DNA of 64,000 bases from Isoetes taiwanensis (GCA_021234155.1 JAJEKV010000003.1:15238386-15302385); one strand, 5' to 3'. Counted from the stretch's first letter, positions 46,311 to 58,898 are shown. Numbers and translations are program-made. Notes: generated by a model not told the origin, from the sequence alone.

Positions 46311-46558
46311 CTTCTGCCACTTATTGTCAATTTTTTATACATGACCACTACTAACCACTCACATCAGTTTTTTATCAGGTTGTTTGTTATTGTAGGTGGC
46401 CGCTTCCCCGCCATGCCCATTCTTCTTTTCCTTAACCCTTAATAGGTGCTTTCCATGTGTTCTATTTATTTTTTCAGGTATTCTGCCATCTCGCGGGTTC
46501 ATTCACTCTTGCGTCCGTCATCGCCCCACTTCATTTGATTCTCCAGGCAACCATCAAG

Positions 46559-46642
46559 GTTGTTGGCGACCATTTCTCATTAGGGTTTTCCTCGAAAACC
46601 CGAAAGGGCGGGGTTTTTCATCTCGATGAGAAGTTGTCGCCA
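46559..46642 (+). mobile_element. LINE family 1 hairpin remnant inside an inverted repeat
   Basis: TTTTCCTCGAAAACCCGAAA followed by GGGCGGGGTTTTT matches the conserved 3' UTR hairpin of LINE family 1. It is bracketed by imperfect inverted arms TTGGCGACCATTTCTCAT and ATGAGAAGTTGTCGCCAA. Confidence 0.5.
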
Positions 46643-47508
46643 ATACCCTTATTTACTGCATGTGCATACTTTAATCCTTCTTTTCTTGTGGGGTAGCTCG
46701 ACGTTGTTCCTATGGTCAGCTCCCCACCTGCTGTGATGAATGGCAAGCCTATCTATGCCAGTATTTGTATTCTTTGCGAGTTCCTTACCAGAGTGATAGC
46801 ATAAGAGAAAATTTGTGAATAGAGAATGATCTCACTTACAAACATTTCAAATTCAAAATACATAAGGAAAACCCTTAATGCTTTTAAGTGAATTCAGCAC
46901 ATAATTAATTGGCACATTTGATATCACTATCAAGATACATATTTAATTAATTTTGTTCAACAAAAGCATACCTAAAACAAGGGCTTTCTAGCCTTATTAT
47001 TATGCCAGAAAAAAATGTTCCCCATTTTTCTTCTGGTCTAGAATTTTAATTTTCAATGTCTTGTTAATAATTCCACAGCCTTTGGATCTGCAAATTTTTG
47101 TTCACCAAAAGGTCTTTTCAGCAGTGTGTCACAAGAATAAGTTCATAAGTTCGTTCAGATTTAATGATTGGGGTTTGCTGAAAGAATTGAATGAAAACGA
47201 TTCCAGATAAATTCACAAACACAAACGAACAAGTCGCAAGTGAGATTTTCACAATTGACAATAGCCATTTTCCTAATATGCTTAAAAACACATTTTATCG
47301 TCATAGTTATACTTAGCAATGCTTCAATCGAATTTACAACAAATAATAGCATGCCAAACACCTCCAATGTAGAGGTCTGTGATAATTTATCATAACAGGA
47401 ATCCACTTAAGCAGCACCTTAAACAACTAAATGAACCTTGACCTTGTTTTAAGACGCTTGAGTTAGACACTCCAGCGTAACTGGTAGTATAAATAGAGTG
47501 GTGAAGTA
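46643..47508. other. 3' flank of the BPA1-like gene
   Basis: Nothing recognisable is coded. The part next to 47508 (about 47160-47508) probably includes the 3' UTR of the minus-strand gene, but no clear polyadenylation signal was assigned. Confidence 0.3.
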
Positions 47509-48561
47509 TTAACTGGTCTGAGATGACTCGACCTTCTCCTTAGTCCCCTGCGATACTTCAGTTGCCATTTTTGAGACTTTACTAAATGCCCCAGTCACCC
47601 AGGCTGTTCCTGTGAAAACAAATTTATTCTTCATAAGAGCCGAACTGGCATTAGTAATTTTTTCTTCAGCAGTGGCTATGGCCAATTTGGTCCTTTCTGA
47701 GACATGGAACCTTTCATCCACTGCTTTCACCCCCTGATTTACTGTAGCAGCCCCTGCACTTATTTTCTCACTAATGCCTATCTTTTTGTCTAACAAATTG
47801 ATTGTTGAGGTGGCATTAGCTGTCAACTGATGTTTCTCATCAAATGTTTTGGCCTTATTCATTGTATCTTTGCCTAGAATATAGCCTTTCGATAACATAC
47901 TGCTCATAATATCTTGGGCTCTGTTCCCACCCCCCTACATAGCATTACAACAGTTAACGATGATGTCATCTAGAATTTTAAGTGAGAGAACCACTCACCA
48001 CATACTGCTGAGATGACTGGACCTGTGGCTGATCACCTGCAATTGTGTCTTCTTCAACCTCAATATTTACAGCTCGATCTACTATGGTTGCCCCCTGCAT
48101 AGCTCCATACCTAGAATAAATCCCTGAACCATATACAGAAACAATAAAATAACAATCTTTTTTTTGGCTTACAGATAGCAGAAGTGCTGTATCCAATGCA
48201 TCGCTGTCCTTGAAAGTGACATATGCAATCTGAGAGTCCTCACCTTCTCTGTTTGGGAATTAGAATTAAGAGGCATGCAAAATATGCACTCCACAACTAA
48301 AGTTCTGTCAGAACATATACCAACAAACCTCTGAAGCACGATGCTTTCGATTTCCCCAGAAAAAGAAAAGAAATTGAGGATGTCAACCTTGGCTGCACGC
48401 AGTGATAAATTGCTCACGCGCACCGTTTTGCTCTACAATGCAAAAGTCAAAATTTGAGAATTTTTAGGTCAATCATTAGCGCAAACAAGCCATCGCCCTG
48501 ATCTATTTCTAAGTCCACGGGATCATGTGCAGAATTACATGAATATTGATCTTACCGGCAT
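47509..48561 (-). CDS. RRM protein of the BPA1 (binding partner of ACD11) type, 5 exons
   Basis: Exons on the minus strand: 48561-48556 (ATGCCG only), 48432-48329, 48248-48173, 48094-47999 and 47934-47509. They join in frame to 235 aa. The RNA recognition motif fills about residues 4-80: KTVRVSNLSLRAAKVDILNF, FSFSGEIESIVLQREGEDSQ, IAYVTFKDSDALDTALLLSG, ATIVDRAVNIE. The C-terminal half is helical and Ala/Lys/Thr-rich (ILGKDTMNKAKTFDEKHQLT, ISEKISAGAATVNQGVKAVD), ending GTAWVTGAFSKVSKMATEVS. This layout and length match plant BPA1 and BPA1-like proteins, which bind the ceramide-1-phosphate transfer protein ACD11 and modulate cell death and ROS. The six-base first coding exon is typical of this family. 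All junctions are GT-AG. Confidence 0.9.
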
Positions 48562-49889
48562 GTTGAAACGGGCGGAACGGATCTGCAATTCAATCAGCCC
48601 TCTTCTTTTTCGCTAAGTTAGGGCGTGTAGAATGAATTTCCTGGGTTTTGCTACCATCGTGGCCATCGGTGAGGTATATGCCAAAAATCCCTGTCATCAT
48701 TGATAATAGATTCCACGTATACCGATAGTCATATGAGCAATAATCTTAAATTGTTAGATTACACAAGAGCCATCTTTTTCCCTGTTTCGAAATGAACTGT
48801 GGCGGTGCCCTTGGCATATAATCTGGCCGAAATCAGAAAGGGTAGGAATTTAACTTAACATTTGGCATGGTTGTTGTTGGTATTCGTATAGAAATATCGT
48901 AGAAGGTGATGCTGGCACCTTGGATTCCAAATAGAGGAATCTAGGGCTCGAATCTGGGCTTCTGTTGGTCGGAACTGCTGGTCTTCACGTGGGCAGGAGA
49001 TGGGGAAGGCGCAGATGGCGAAGGCGCAGACGGGCGGCTATTCTTGGCAGGGTAAAAGCTCTGCTTGTTGATTTCGGCCAGATTATGGCTGCTTGATCTT
49101 GCCATTCCTCTGTTAATGGGTTGCACGAACCAGAAGCATGCGATATGGAGATAAATCGAGAAAGCAGGGAGCTAGCATCCCTGAACAGAGATAGGTCGGA
49201 AGAACTGAGACCTTGGGCTTGCGTTATTCACCCTTTCTAATTTCGTCCAGATTATTAGGTGCTTAGAAATCATAACTTGGTTTCAAAAATCGTAACGTGG
49301 TTTCCTTTCAATAAAGCCTTAGGTTCTTACGGGATGGCTTAGGTATGTACAAAGATCTCATGGGATGGCTTAGGTTTTCACAGGGTTCTCAGGCTGAGAG
49401 TTCTTGAACAGTGCTTATGGCTTAAGTTACATTCGTACCCTTTCTGATTTCGGCCAGGTTATGGCTTAAGCTTTTTTCCTTGTGCAGGTTCTTGGTTTTT
49501 TTTTTTTTGTTGCCCAACATGCTGTTGCATCTTTCCCACCACATTGCCTGACTCTGTGCTTTTGTTGCTTCATTCTAATCCGGCCTGTTGCTTGTTTTTG
49601 GAGGGCAATCAGGTGAGAATTCAAGCATAAGTTTTTGGAGAATTCAAGCATAAGGTTTTAGCGTATTTAGGCCGTTGACTTTATTTAATAAGCCACCTGG
49701 GTGATTTCTGTCAGAATTGAAGCATGAATATCCGTCTATTTAGTCAGGGTTAAAGCTAGAAAGGGTGAGTGGGCTTCAATATAGGCTGAGGTCTTTGGAG
49801 CTTGATTAGGTTATAAGTCTAAAATAAATCCATGCCTTTAGTGCTGGAGCTATAGTGCTGGGCAGCAGGTAAGCGAGAGAGCATTGGAT
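48562..49889. other. Upstream region of the BPA1-like gene
   Basis: It includes the 5' UTR and promoter of the minus-strand gene. A minus-strand ORF at 49126-48941 (MARSSSHNLAEINKQSFYPA, then SAPSPSAPSPSP) is unrecognised. Phrases with TTTCGGCCAGRTTATGGCT recur at about 49073 and 49451, with a weaker copy near 49239. A T-run lies at 49496-49508. Confidence 0.35.
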
Positions 49890-50149
49890 TCCAGTTGGGG
49901 ATCGATTCCCCAAGCTCCCTCCATGTTGGAAAGTTATGTTTGATGTGCTGTATGTTTGTTGTGTTGGTGTATGCTTGCTGGGAGAAGATAACCATTGGAC
50001 TGGAGCTTGTTAAATCCCCCTTACAAATCGGGTCAAGATGGGGCTGTTTGACCCATCTTGACTTTGAGCGGACGGATCATATGGATGCACAGGGAATATT
50101 CCGCGGGATATTGCATGATCTAATGGTCACAAAAAATTGTGAGACACCC

Positions 50150-51174
50150 CAAATGATAATACACCCCAAAGAGCCATCTACATTCAAAATGAACTGTTTA
50201 TGTTTGCAAAGTACCAAGGTCGTTTCCCAGACCACGAAAAAGCCTAGCATTTTGAAGGTCATAAGAAGAAGAAAGACAACATTTTTAACTATATCATGGA
50301 GCAAATTTCGGGTAGGCTTGCCTCGCCGAATATTAACAAGCACATCTCGCAAGGGATCAAGCCATGGAACAGTTCTGAAAAAGCAAAATCTTTGGGGCAA
50401 TGGGTGGGGGTTGCTTATTATGTGCTCATCTTTTAAACACCTCCATATTTTGATAAGTGGGCTTTTGTCATTATCGGAGTTAATGGATCTGAAGGCTCAC
50501 ATATGCCCTCGGATAACCACTTGATGGACAGAAAATACTTCATGACGTATGTATATTTGTACAGTTTGTCAGCAGTCTTATTGTTGCCACGGGTTTTTCC
50601 CTCGAAAACCTTTCGGGGCAGGGGTTTTTTAACCCGGGCAGCAATATGCCTGTTGCGCTCTTGTATTGGGTCCCACAGGTCGATTGGCCTCCGTGAACAA
50701 TAAAAAACACTCAATTCAATTCAATTATGGGGCCATCCCATGATATAAATTTATGGCCATTATTTCTTGTGGCACTAATGTCTACATTGACATTGGCTTT
50801 CTTCAGATTTTGCCTTCTTACAAGCATTGTGACAATAAGGTGGTGGATGAGATACATTGTAAGATGGTTGATACATGAAGTTGCGTCATACGACGGAAGC
50901 TAGACCCACTTCTTCAGTGATAAATGGTGGAGTATGTCAAAAAAATATCAGCTTATCAATTTCAGACTGCTTACATAAGTGGAAAAGTCTTCTCGAATAT
51001 TGTGGAGACCAAAAGTGACCAAGTCACAACAGAATGAATATTCTAGGAACAAAGGCAATAATTTATAAAAAAAAGGGAATCTTTTAGGTTGTATGCCTCA
51101 AATTGCAAGTTAGGACGGTCAATGTTAGAGACAGCTTTCTCGGGGTTGATTCTCGGCATATGATGCTATAAGAG
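50150..51174 (+). pseudogene. Unrecognised coding-like repeat unit X, copy 1
   Basis: The plus strand reads, with breaks, LFMFAKYQGRFPDHEKA, HFEGHKKKKDNIFNYIMEQI, NKHISQGIKPWNSSEKAKSL, GQWVGVAYYVLIF and, beyond a LINE tail, NKVVDEIHCKMVDT. The same phrases recur in copy 2 (58899-59800). I recognise no family. The unit ends at AAGAG, where solo LTR C is inserted. Bases 49890-50149 lead in without clear coding. Confidence 0.45.
50478..50728 (+). mobile_element. LINE family 1 3' end inserted in repeat unit X copy 1
   Basis: It contains the hairpin GTTTTTCCCTCGAAAACC and GGGCAGGGGTTTTTTAACCC, then GATTGGCCTCCGTGAACAAT, AAAAAACAC and a (TCAAT)n tail (50710-50728). Compared with X copy 2, the extra sequence starts after CATTATYGG and stops before CCATCCCATGATATAAA. 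Confidence 0.75.
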
Positions 51175-53638
51175 TGCTGCCATGCTATGGCAGCATAGAA
51201 GAGCAAGATACATATTGATTTACTTATGCCTACATGTTGATTTGAGCACAGGTACACAAACGCCATTGATTTGAAGAGAACACATCCCTGGAGATCATAA
51301 GTGGACTTGAAGACCAAGATGAAGACATTCAAGAATGATCACACAAATATGCTAGGAAAGGCAATTCAAGCAAAGCAAATTTGAAGTTTGGAAGACCCCT
51401 TGAGTATTCTTGGTATGTGGTATTTCTATTGAGTTCTTGGCATGACTATTTCATATGATCCATATCTTGAGCTCTCCATCTCCTTTTCCATGCAAAATAT
51501 CCCATATAATTTCAAACCCCTTGCCTAGCCTTCATTTCTTATAGCAAATTGGCTTAGGGAATTTTTTCTAGTCAAAACATCTCTTTCATACATCATTCAC
51601 ACCTCACACACCCACCATACCACCACCATCTTGTAAAATAAAAAAATTCCACTTAATTTGGCCACCTCCATGGTCTAAGGTCAAATCCTCTCTCTAGAAG
51701 TCAAAATGGAGAGAGAAAGTGCAAAAATTCCTATGGGAAGCAACAAAAAGTCAAAGAATCAAATTATTGCCTAAGGTTTGCAGTTTTATATGCACTAGTA
51801 CCAAATTGACCCATGTTACCACTCGAAAGCTGCCAAGTCATCATACACATCATCACCATTGCCATGTCACACCGCACATGTCACCCCCCATAAAAAAGTC
51901 CATTTTCTTCAAAATTCTCCAAAATAAGTTATTTAGACCATTAAGGGGGCATGTTGTCTTGCCACATCATCACCAACACTTTCACATCACCACACACGTG
52001 TCACACTCATCACTTCCACCTCATCAACTTACCAACTTGTTTGACACCTCACCATCTCTCATTGCCATCTCATCATCATCTTGCCAACTCACCTTGCCTA
52101 TTTGCCACCTCACCATTTCCACACCCCTTTTTGAACCAAAACTCAAAAAGCTTATTTTGCAAAAAAGATTCCTCCACGACATAAAGCATAAAAAAAGATT
52201 CTTTTTGCAAGAAAGAATTTTCAAAAAAAGGCTCATTTAGACCTTCATTTTGGGTTTCTTGAGAAACGTGCCTGACTCCATGAACCAAAAAAATTTCCTA
52301 TCTACCTCCCCAAAAAAAGCCTAGATTCTCCCCGTCCAATCACCCCCTGCCACATGGTACACCCGGGCGTGTGGGGCGGTAACGGACCCACGTGGGCGTA
52401 GCATGTCAGTTTAATAATGTTGATTATGCTATTCTTTATAAACCCAGGCTGACTTTTCTATAAATGCCTGTGGGTTATATCGAGCATTTTCTCAAGAACC
52501 CTAAATCCTCTGTTATGCCAAGATCCGTCAATTTAACCACATTTAACCACTCAATCATGATGAAATACCTTCAGATCTGCCTGCTTTACACCAAGAACTC
52601 AATAATCAAATAAAAAAGACAAGATTCTGGCCCGGATTTGCCAAGAATAGGCCGGAACAGGGCATTTTAAACAGGGCAAAATTGCACAGAAATTTTTCGA
52701 AGGCTTTGGGCGAAAGATTTGATCGAGATTCTTTGAAGAAAGACCGGTTATGAAGATTTGAGCTTGAAATTGCCTTCCAAGTATCAGATTACCATGGATT
52801 TCTTGATATTTTCACTTGATTACTTGACTTGAAGTTTTACTTGATCCTGTACCCAAGACACAGAGCTTGGGATTCTGATTAATTGCTATGTAATTCTTGA
52901 ACGAATAAAAATCTAACCTTTGGAGTTATACTTGAGAGTAATTTCCCTTTGGCATTGTGAAAACATCACAGTAAGTTCTCGCAGTGAAAATTTGACATGA
53001 GACAATTCCAGCAAAAATTGCACATAGGTAAGTGTATAATAGGTGAAGGATAACTAAGATGCATGCATATAATGAGAAATTCCTACTTGCAAAATTAAGC
53101 CAAAAATTTGCATATTTTAGCCTTTGATTACATCTTTCACTAGTTGAGTTGCATCCCCTCATTAGCAAAGCATAAATAGCTTCATAATTCACATCAAAAA
53201 ATAAAAAAGAGCCCACAAAAGATTGATTTAGCAGAGCTCGACTTGTTGTTCATAGTTTGTGACAGACTGTCAGGCCTAAAACCAACATTTCAGGATATTT
53301 TGCACTCATTTATGTAAAAGGAGTGCTTGACCATTGTGTGCAGGTGTAGAAGATAGGGATCCTAGAGCAAGAACGGCGGAGAGAGAGACGCAAGAAGGCA
53401 ATAACGTCTAGATTGATCTTCATTGAATACATCCATCAACTAGTTATAGAGATCTAACAAACTATCTACGTGGCCTAACAATACAACTAACATCTTGGGC
53501 TTATATGAGTTCGCCCCATTACAACGTGGGTGGTGACATATGTCACCCACCTATTGGCCACTTTAGTTTACATATAACATTAGCTTTAACACTCCCCTTT
53601 AAACTAAAGTGTAGAAAAAAATTCAGCTTCACTTGCGA

Positions 53639-54115
53639 TCAGTGCATGTTCTCCCCTTTAGGCTGAATTTTGGCCATGCCAAGTTGTTCCTTGAACCTGG
53701 TGAGCTGAGAGCCTGCTAAGGGTTTTGTGAACAAATCAGCAAGCTGATCATGAGTGGAACAGTAGGCCAAAGAAAGCTGTCCTGCCAGAAATTGTTCACG
53801 AATGAACATTAAGTGTGTATCAATGTGTTTAGTTCTGGCATGAAACATGGGATCATGAGCAAGTTGGATGGTGCTCTGATTATCACAATAGAGTGCTGGT
53901 GGAGGGGAAGACAGCTGAAAATCAGCCCAAAACTTCTGCAGCCATAAAGCTTCCTGTACACCAGCAGAGAGAGCCTTGAATTCTGCTTCAGCTGTGCTCA
54001 AAGAGACAGTTGGTTGTCGCTTGGAGATCCAACTAATGCGATTTGGTCCCAAGGAGGCAACCATTCCAGTGGTGGATCTCCGAGTATCCGAACACCCCGA
54101 ATAATCAGCGTCCAC
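53639..54115 (-). pseudogene. Copia RNase H
   Basis: 158 codons: MDADYSGCSDTRRSTTGM, SLSTAEAEFKALSAGVQEAL, LYCDNQSTIQLAHDPMFHAR and KHIDTHLMFIREQ. All conserved copia RNase H blocks are present, with the D-E-D residues. The preceding piece (54425-54105: RSLIGGLLYLTVTRPDLAFS) is in another frame. Confidence 0.85.
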
Positions 54116-55455
54116 AAATATAGTAAGCTGAATATGAATCTGGGCCCGGAAAATAAGCCTTCATCCATAGTGCCTTTGACATAAGCAAGCACTTGCTTAG
54201 GCTGCGTGCCGATGGCTCACCTTTGGTGTGTGCATGTACCGCCGATAAGTTAACTGAAAATGCAAGATCTGGACGTGTAACAGTGAGGTACAGCAGTCCA
54301 CCAATTAGACTCCTATACACAGAAGCATCACAATCTGGAGTATCAGCAGCCATGCTAAGCTTTGTCCCGGGAGCCATGAGACATGAAGCTGGTTTACATT
54401 CTGACATATTGAACTTGGTTAACAACTTTCGAGCATCTTGTTTTTTGGTAGGAAGATCCCCTCAAGTTCTTTGCCGGACTTCCAAGCCCAAAACAGTGAC
54501 ATAACCCTAAATTAGTCATGTCAAAGGCATGTGACAGCTGGTCCTTAATGTGTTGAATAAACTGAAGTGCTCTGCCTGTGATTAACAAATCGTCAACGTA
54601 CACTACAACAACGCATAACTCACCAGCCTCAGCCTTGTAGTACAAACTGGGATCTGCTGTACTCTGCCTAAAACCAGCATTCAAGAAGAATTTATGGAGC
54701 TTCTTATTCCAACAACGCGGTGCCTGTTTAAGACCATAGAGGCTCTTGTTGAGTTTGCACACGAACTCCTCGTTATCCTGCTGCACAAAACCTTGAGGCT
54801 GCTCCATGTAAACAGTTTCTTCAAGTTCGCCATGAAGAAAGGCACTTTTCACATCCATTTGATGTACCTTCCACCTTTTGACGGCTGCCAAAGCCATGAT
54901 AGTACGAACTGTTGCTAATCTGGCCACCGGAGCAAAGACTTCATCATAGTCAACGCCATATTCTTGAGCAAACCCCTTTGCTACCAGACGAGCTTTATGT
55001 TTGCTAATAGAACCATCTGCTGCATACTTGGTCCTGTAAACCCACTTACATCCTATGGCACGCTTTCCAGCAGGCAATGGGACCAAGTTCCAAGTATCAT
55101 TCTTCATTAAAAGCTGATACTCTTCTTCCATAGCTCGCTGCCATGTTGGATCCTTTGCTGCAGCAGCAAAGCTAGTTGGATCAGAAGACTCTTGCAAAAT
55201 TTGAGCCATCAAAGCCATATTGCATTGTGCATCTGTTTGGGCAGCTAGACGAGCAGATCTCCTTGGAGTTGCTTCCTGTGGAGGAGGTTCTAAGGTTGAA
55301 TTACAACGGGAAGTTGATCGACAGCTGGACGACGACCAAGAGAGATCACTCAAGTTGGAAGACAATTTAAAAGGAGTATCTTGAGGAGGTAGTGCATGAG
55401 CACTACTCGCAGCTCCACCGAGTTCAAAGGGAGTTCTTCCATGAGTGGCTGCCAT
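54105..55455 (-). pseudogene. Copia reverse transcriptase
   Basis: 55455-54394 holds the RT core: WQRAMEEEYQLLMKNDTWNL, KARLVAKGFAQEYGVDYDEV, MDVKSAFLHGELEETVYMEQ, SLYGLKQAPRCW and the catalytic VVYVDDLLITGR. A frameshift after DMTNLGLCHCFGL moves the end of RT to 54425-54105. The catalytic YVDD is intact. Confidence 0.9.
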
Positions 55456-56493
55456 GGATCAGGGGCTTCATCAAATTCCCTTGTGGATACACCAGGGTCA
55501 GCTGCAACATTGGAAGAGTATTGACTAAGACCTTGCGCAATGAGATCACCAACCAAACAATCATCAGCAAAATCACTTAATATTGGCTGGTCCCACTTAA
55601 TCTCATCAAATTTGGTCTGCTCATGAAAGTGAACAGAGCGGCTAACAATTGTTTTCTTTGCAATCGGATCATACAACTTGTAGACCTTGTGATCAAGCGC
55701 ATAGCCTACAAAGATTGCTTTGGTTGCTCTCTCATGCAACTTGCCTTGCTTCTTGAGGGCTTCAAGAGTATTAGATACAAAGGCAAGACAACCAAATGTA
55801 CGCAAATGGGAAACATCCGGTTTCTTACCACGAAGGGCTTCATCACGCCCGATGCCCAAGCGTACCTTTAGCGGCGACCTGTTTAGAATGTAGGCTCTTT
55901 GTCACCACCGCTTCAGCCCAAAACCGCTTCGAAGATGGGCATGAAACAACATGGATCTGACCAAATCCGCCAACGCTCGATTAAGCGCTTTTCGCAACAC
56001 CATTTTGAGCATGTGCACTGAACCGCAAAAGCTGCCGAGAGATTCCATGTTCAGCCAAAAAATCAGCAAACTGATTTGACATATATTCACCACTGTGATC
56101 AGTCCTCAATGCTTTAACAGAATGACCAAACTGCTTCTCAACTTGAGCTTTCCATTTTCTGAAAACATCAAAAGTTTCAGATTTGTACTTCAAAGGAAAA
56201 ATCCACATGTATCTCGTACTATCGTCAATCAAAGTCATGAAGTATTTGGATCCGCCAATTGAAGACACACTCATATGGCAGAGATCGGAATGGACAAGTT
56301 CCAAAGGCTCTGCAGCAACATTTTCAGCAACATGTGGGAAAGGAACTTGAGTTTGCTTACCTTTATGACAAGCTTCACATTGGAGATTAACAGAATTGAG
56401 AGAGGGGAGATTCTCAACCATCTTCTTGCTGCTGAGCATATGCAAATGCTTCACATTGATGTGGCCGAACCGAGCATGCCACAACTCCTCCAA
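55350..56493 (-). pseudogene. Copia integrase
   Basis: 56493-55981 carries the HHCC zinc region (ELWHARFGHINVKHLHML, LQCEACHKGKQTQVPF) and the core blocks LELVHSDLCHM, FMTLIDDSTRYMWIFPLKYK and LRTDHSGEYMSNQFADFLAE. It ends AQNGVAKSA, so the frame is lost at the third catalytic residue (normally NGVAERKNR). The C-terminal part, VSHLRTFGCLAFVSNTLEAL and KAIFVGYALDHKVYKLYDPI, is at 55859-55350 in another frame. Confidence 0.85.
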
Positions 56494-56501
56494 GGTCTGA
56501 T

Positions 56502-57240
56502 CTATGACACATAAATCAAGCTCATGTTGAACCTCATTTGCCTCACCACAAAAGTAATATAAGCCTTGCCTAAGTTTGCCTTTAGCAAGAACTTTCTTTC
56601 TTCTTTGTCATGAAGAGGATTTGAGTTGTAGATCATAGCTTCTCCACCGCCAAAGAGAAGAAAGTTGCCACCTTTGTCCATTTGGGACACGGACATCGAT
56701 TTTGCACTTAAGCCCGAATGTCTTGGACATCTTTTAAGACTTTAACACTCGCATCATCGAAATGAAATTGCACATTCCTTTACCAACAATTGGATGTGAA
56801 GAACCATTACCAAAATGGACCTGCCCTTCATTTTGCACATCCAAGTCTTTGAAAATAATTCTTCTTTACTTTGTCATGTGTTTGGTGGCACTTTGAATCA
56901 AGATCCACGATCTTGGTGGATCATAACAATCAGCAGCTTGAAACATATACTCAATGGGACAATTATCATCACTAGACACATTTGTATCGACCAAATTTGA
57001 TGCTCTTGGTGATTTGTAGCAATCGGCAGACTTGAAACATATACTCAATGGGACAATTATCATCACTAGACCCATTTGTATCGGCCAAATTTGACTGCTC
57101 AACTCCTTTTCCTTTATCAGCAGATTTCTTTGCATCCCCTTTGGCCTCTTTAGCTTTTCTTTTATTGCAGTCCCTAGCATAATGGCCATGCTTGTGACAG
57201 TAAAAGCACTCCACATTAGGCTTCTTTTGCCTTTTACCCT
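56502..57240 (-). pseudogene. Copia zinc knuckle and protease region
   Basis: The nucleocapsid knuckle CFYCHKHGHYARDC (about 57215-57170) is followed by a Lys-rich spacer. An imperfect tandem duplication of about 91 bp (56938-56985 and 57029-57076) repeats DDNCPIEYMFQ. The protease site reads SWILIQSATKHMTK, where SWILDSGATKHM would be usual, so the catalytic aspartate is lost. Then come VHFGNGSSHPIVGKGM and the pre-integrase stretch. Confidence 0.75.
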
Positions 57241-57891
57241 TTATCGAATCGAATCATGTGGTTTCTTCTCTTTGAAATCGTGCTTTCTAGGAGTAGAAGC
57301 ATGTCCAACAAATGCAGCTTCAGATCCTCCTCCATGCTCTCGCTTAAGAACAACTTCTTCTTGCAAGAGCCATTGTTGTGCAACAGAGTAATCAAAATGC
57401 TCCATATATCTGATGTTGGTACTTATAGTTTTGTATGCTGCTGGTAGAGCTAACAAGATGTCTTGAACTAGCTCTTCCTCCTTGTATGTACCTCCGGCTG
57501 CAATATAAGCCAACCTCCATGCTTCCATCTGCTTCAAAAAGTCTGCCATAGACTTAAAATCTGCTAGCTTGGCCATTCGAATCTTTTCCTTGATCAATCC
57601 TTGTTGAGGCATGCCTTTAGTAGAGAATTGTCTCTCAAGAAAGGCCCAAAGCTCCTTGAACTCTGTCAAACTTTCAATCTGAGGCTGAATGGTAGGATCT
57701 ACTAGCAGGTTGATAGTTGAAACTGCTAGAGAGTTCATTTCTGCTGCTTTGGCATTCTTTGTGCTGATGAAGTCTGCCTAAAAGACATCACCTAGCTTGT
57801 TGAAGGTGAGATAGTGCTTCATAAACACCCTCCAAGAATGATAGTTTTCATTTGTTAGTTTGGCATCCCTTGAAAATTTGAAGGGATCCAT
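57241..57891 (-). pseudogene. Copia gag, one in-frame stop
   Basis: It starts at ATG 57891 (MDPFKFSRDAKLTNENYHSW). A TAG at 57778-57780 interrupts the frame between LGDVF and ADFISTKNAKAAEMNSLAVS. Beyond it the frame is open for 165 codons: ELWAFLERQFSTKGMPQQGL, MAKLADFKSMADFLKQMEAW and DILLALPAAYKTISTNIRYM (UBN2/DUF4219-type copia gag). It ends at a stop at 57241. The region 57892-58237 is the leader. Confidence 0.85.
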
Positions 57892-58898
57892 CACCTTCAG
57901 CACTGATGATCAAAAGAAATCTTTCTCTTGATCTCAAGAAAGAAATCTTGCCCAAGATTGTCTAAGGAACAATCCTCCAATCCAGGAATTGGCTCAGACG
58001 TCTCAAGAATTTGGCTCAGAATTGAGCAAATACAGCTTCTTGTAGTTCTAATTGAATGTGCCGATGGTGAACCAAAAAATGACGTTTTGTCACAAAATTA
58101 GCCTTGTCGGCAATCAAATTTGGCCAAATTGCCAAACGGACAAGACTTCACGCGACCAAATCCGTCACTCCCAAAACCAACCCGGAACATCTGCAATTCA
58201 ATTCAACGAACGATCCTCCGCTCGATTTGCCTAGGGAGGCTCTGATACCATGTAGAAGATAGGGATCCTAGAGCAAGAACGGCGGAGAGAGAGACGCAAG
58301 AAGGCAATAACGTCTAGATTGATCTTCATTGAATACATCCATCAACTAGTTATAGAGATCTAACAAACTATCTACGTGGCCTAACAATACAACTAACATC
58401 TTGAGCTTATATGAGTTCGCCCCATTACAACGTGGGTGGTGATACATGTCACCCACCTATTGGCCACTTTAGTTTACATATAACATTAGCTTTAACAGCA
58501 GGCATATTAAGAAGAGATCCAAGCATCAAAACACCAAAAAGATCTATCTTCTTGGAGTTACAAAAAATCACCCTCGGACAGGGATATTGACCAATTTTTG
58601 ACCTGGTCAGAGATGCATATTTGAATGATCTGCACTGATCACAAAACATCTGACTTTTTGCTTAGCATTCCTCAAGATCTTGAGTAGCTTAGGCATAAGA
58701 AAACATAAGCAGATCCTTGTCTGTTTGCAAATGGCATCATCTTTTGTAAGGCAGTCTTTATTCTGATTTGGGAAAGTGATTGAAAATTGTTATTTGAGCA
58801 TTTTGCCTTGGAATTTTCTCATATAGAGTGGTTGCCTTAAGCAATTTGGATGTTCTAAACCATTGAGGTTGAAGGTTTTGCCAGGAACACCTTCAACA

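Larger units (their letters stand above)
53345..58497 (-). mobile_element. Ty1/copia element with near-identical LTRs, nested in solo LTR C
   Basis: Two 247-bp LTRs (53345-53591 and 58251-58497), starting TGTAGAAGATAGGGATCC and ending TTAGCTTTAACA, differ at three positions. The duplication GCAGG lies at 53340-53344 and 58498-58502. The primer-binding site TGGTATCAGAGCC (initiator Met tRNA) is at 58238-58250 reversed, and the polypurine tract AAAGGGGAG (53592-53600, reversed) is next to the left LTR. Order on the minus strand: gag, protease, integrase, RT, RNase H. The LTR similarity says it is young, yet the polyprotein is broken several times. Confidence 0.95.
51175..58898 (+). mobile_element. 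Solo LTR C of the element A family, interrupted by a copia element
   Basis: It starts TGCTGCCATGCTATGGCAGC and ends GAACACCTTCAACA, with exact 5-bp duplications AAGAG at 51170-51174 and 58899-58903. Without the copia insert it is about 2.57 kb and contains no gag or pol, so it is a solo LTR left by LTR-LTR recombination. TATA-like TTTATAAACC (about 52436) and CTATAAATGCC (about 52460) may mark its promoter. LTR parts shared with elements at 22355 and 63760 include TGGCAGCATAGAAGAG and AGAGAGAAAGTGCA. Confidence 0.85.

Noticed and set aside
50077-50400. PIF/Harbinger transposase on the minus strand (LDGS-like phrase)
   Set aside because: Only a few residues resemble the DDE start; the plus strand of the same DNA gives better conserved phrases between the two copies.
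49895-50524. 209-codon plus-strand ORF as a gene
   Set aside because: Its frame differs from the frame conserved between repeat units X copy 1 and copy 2, and it runs into the LINE tail. It is most likely a chance reading frame.
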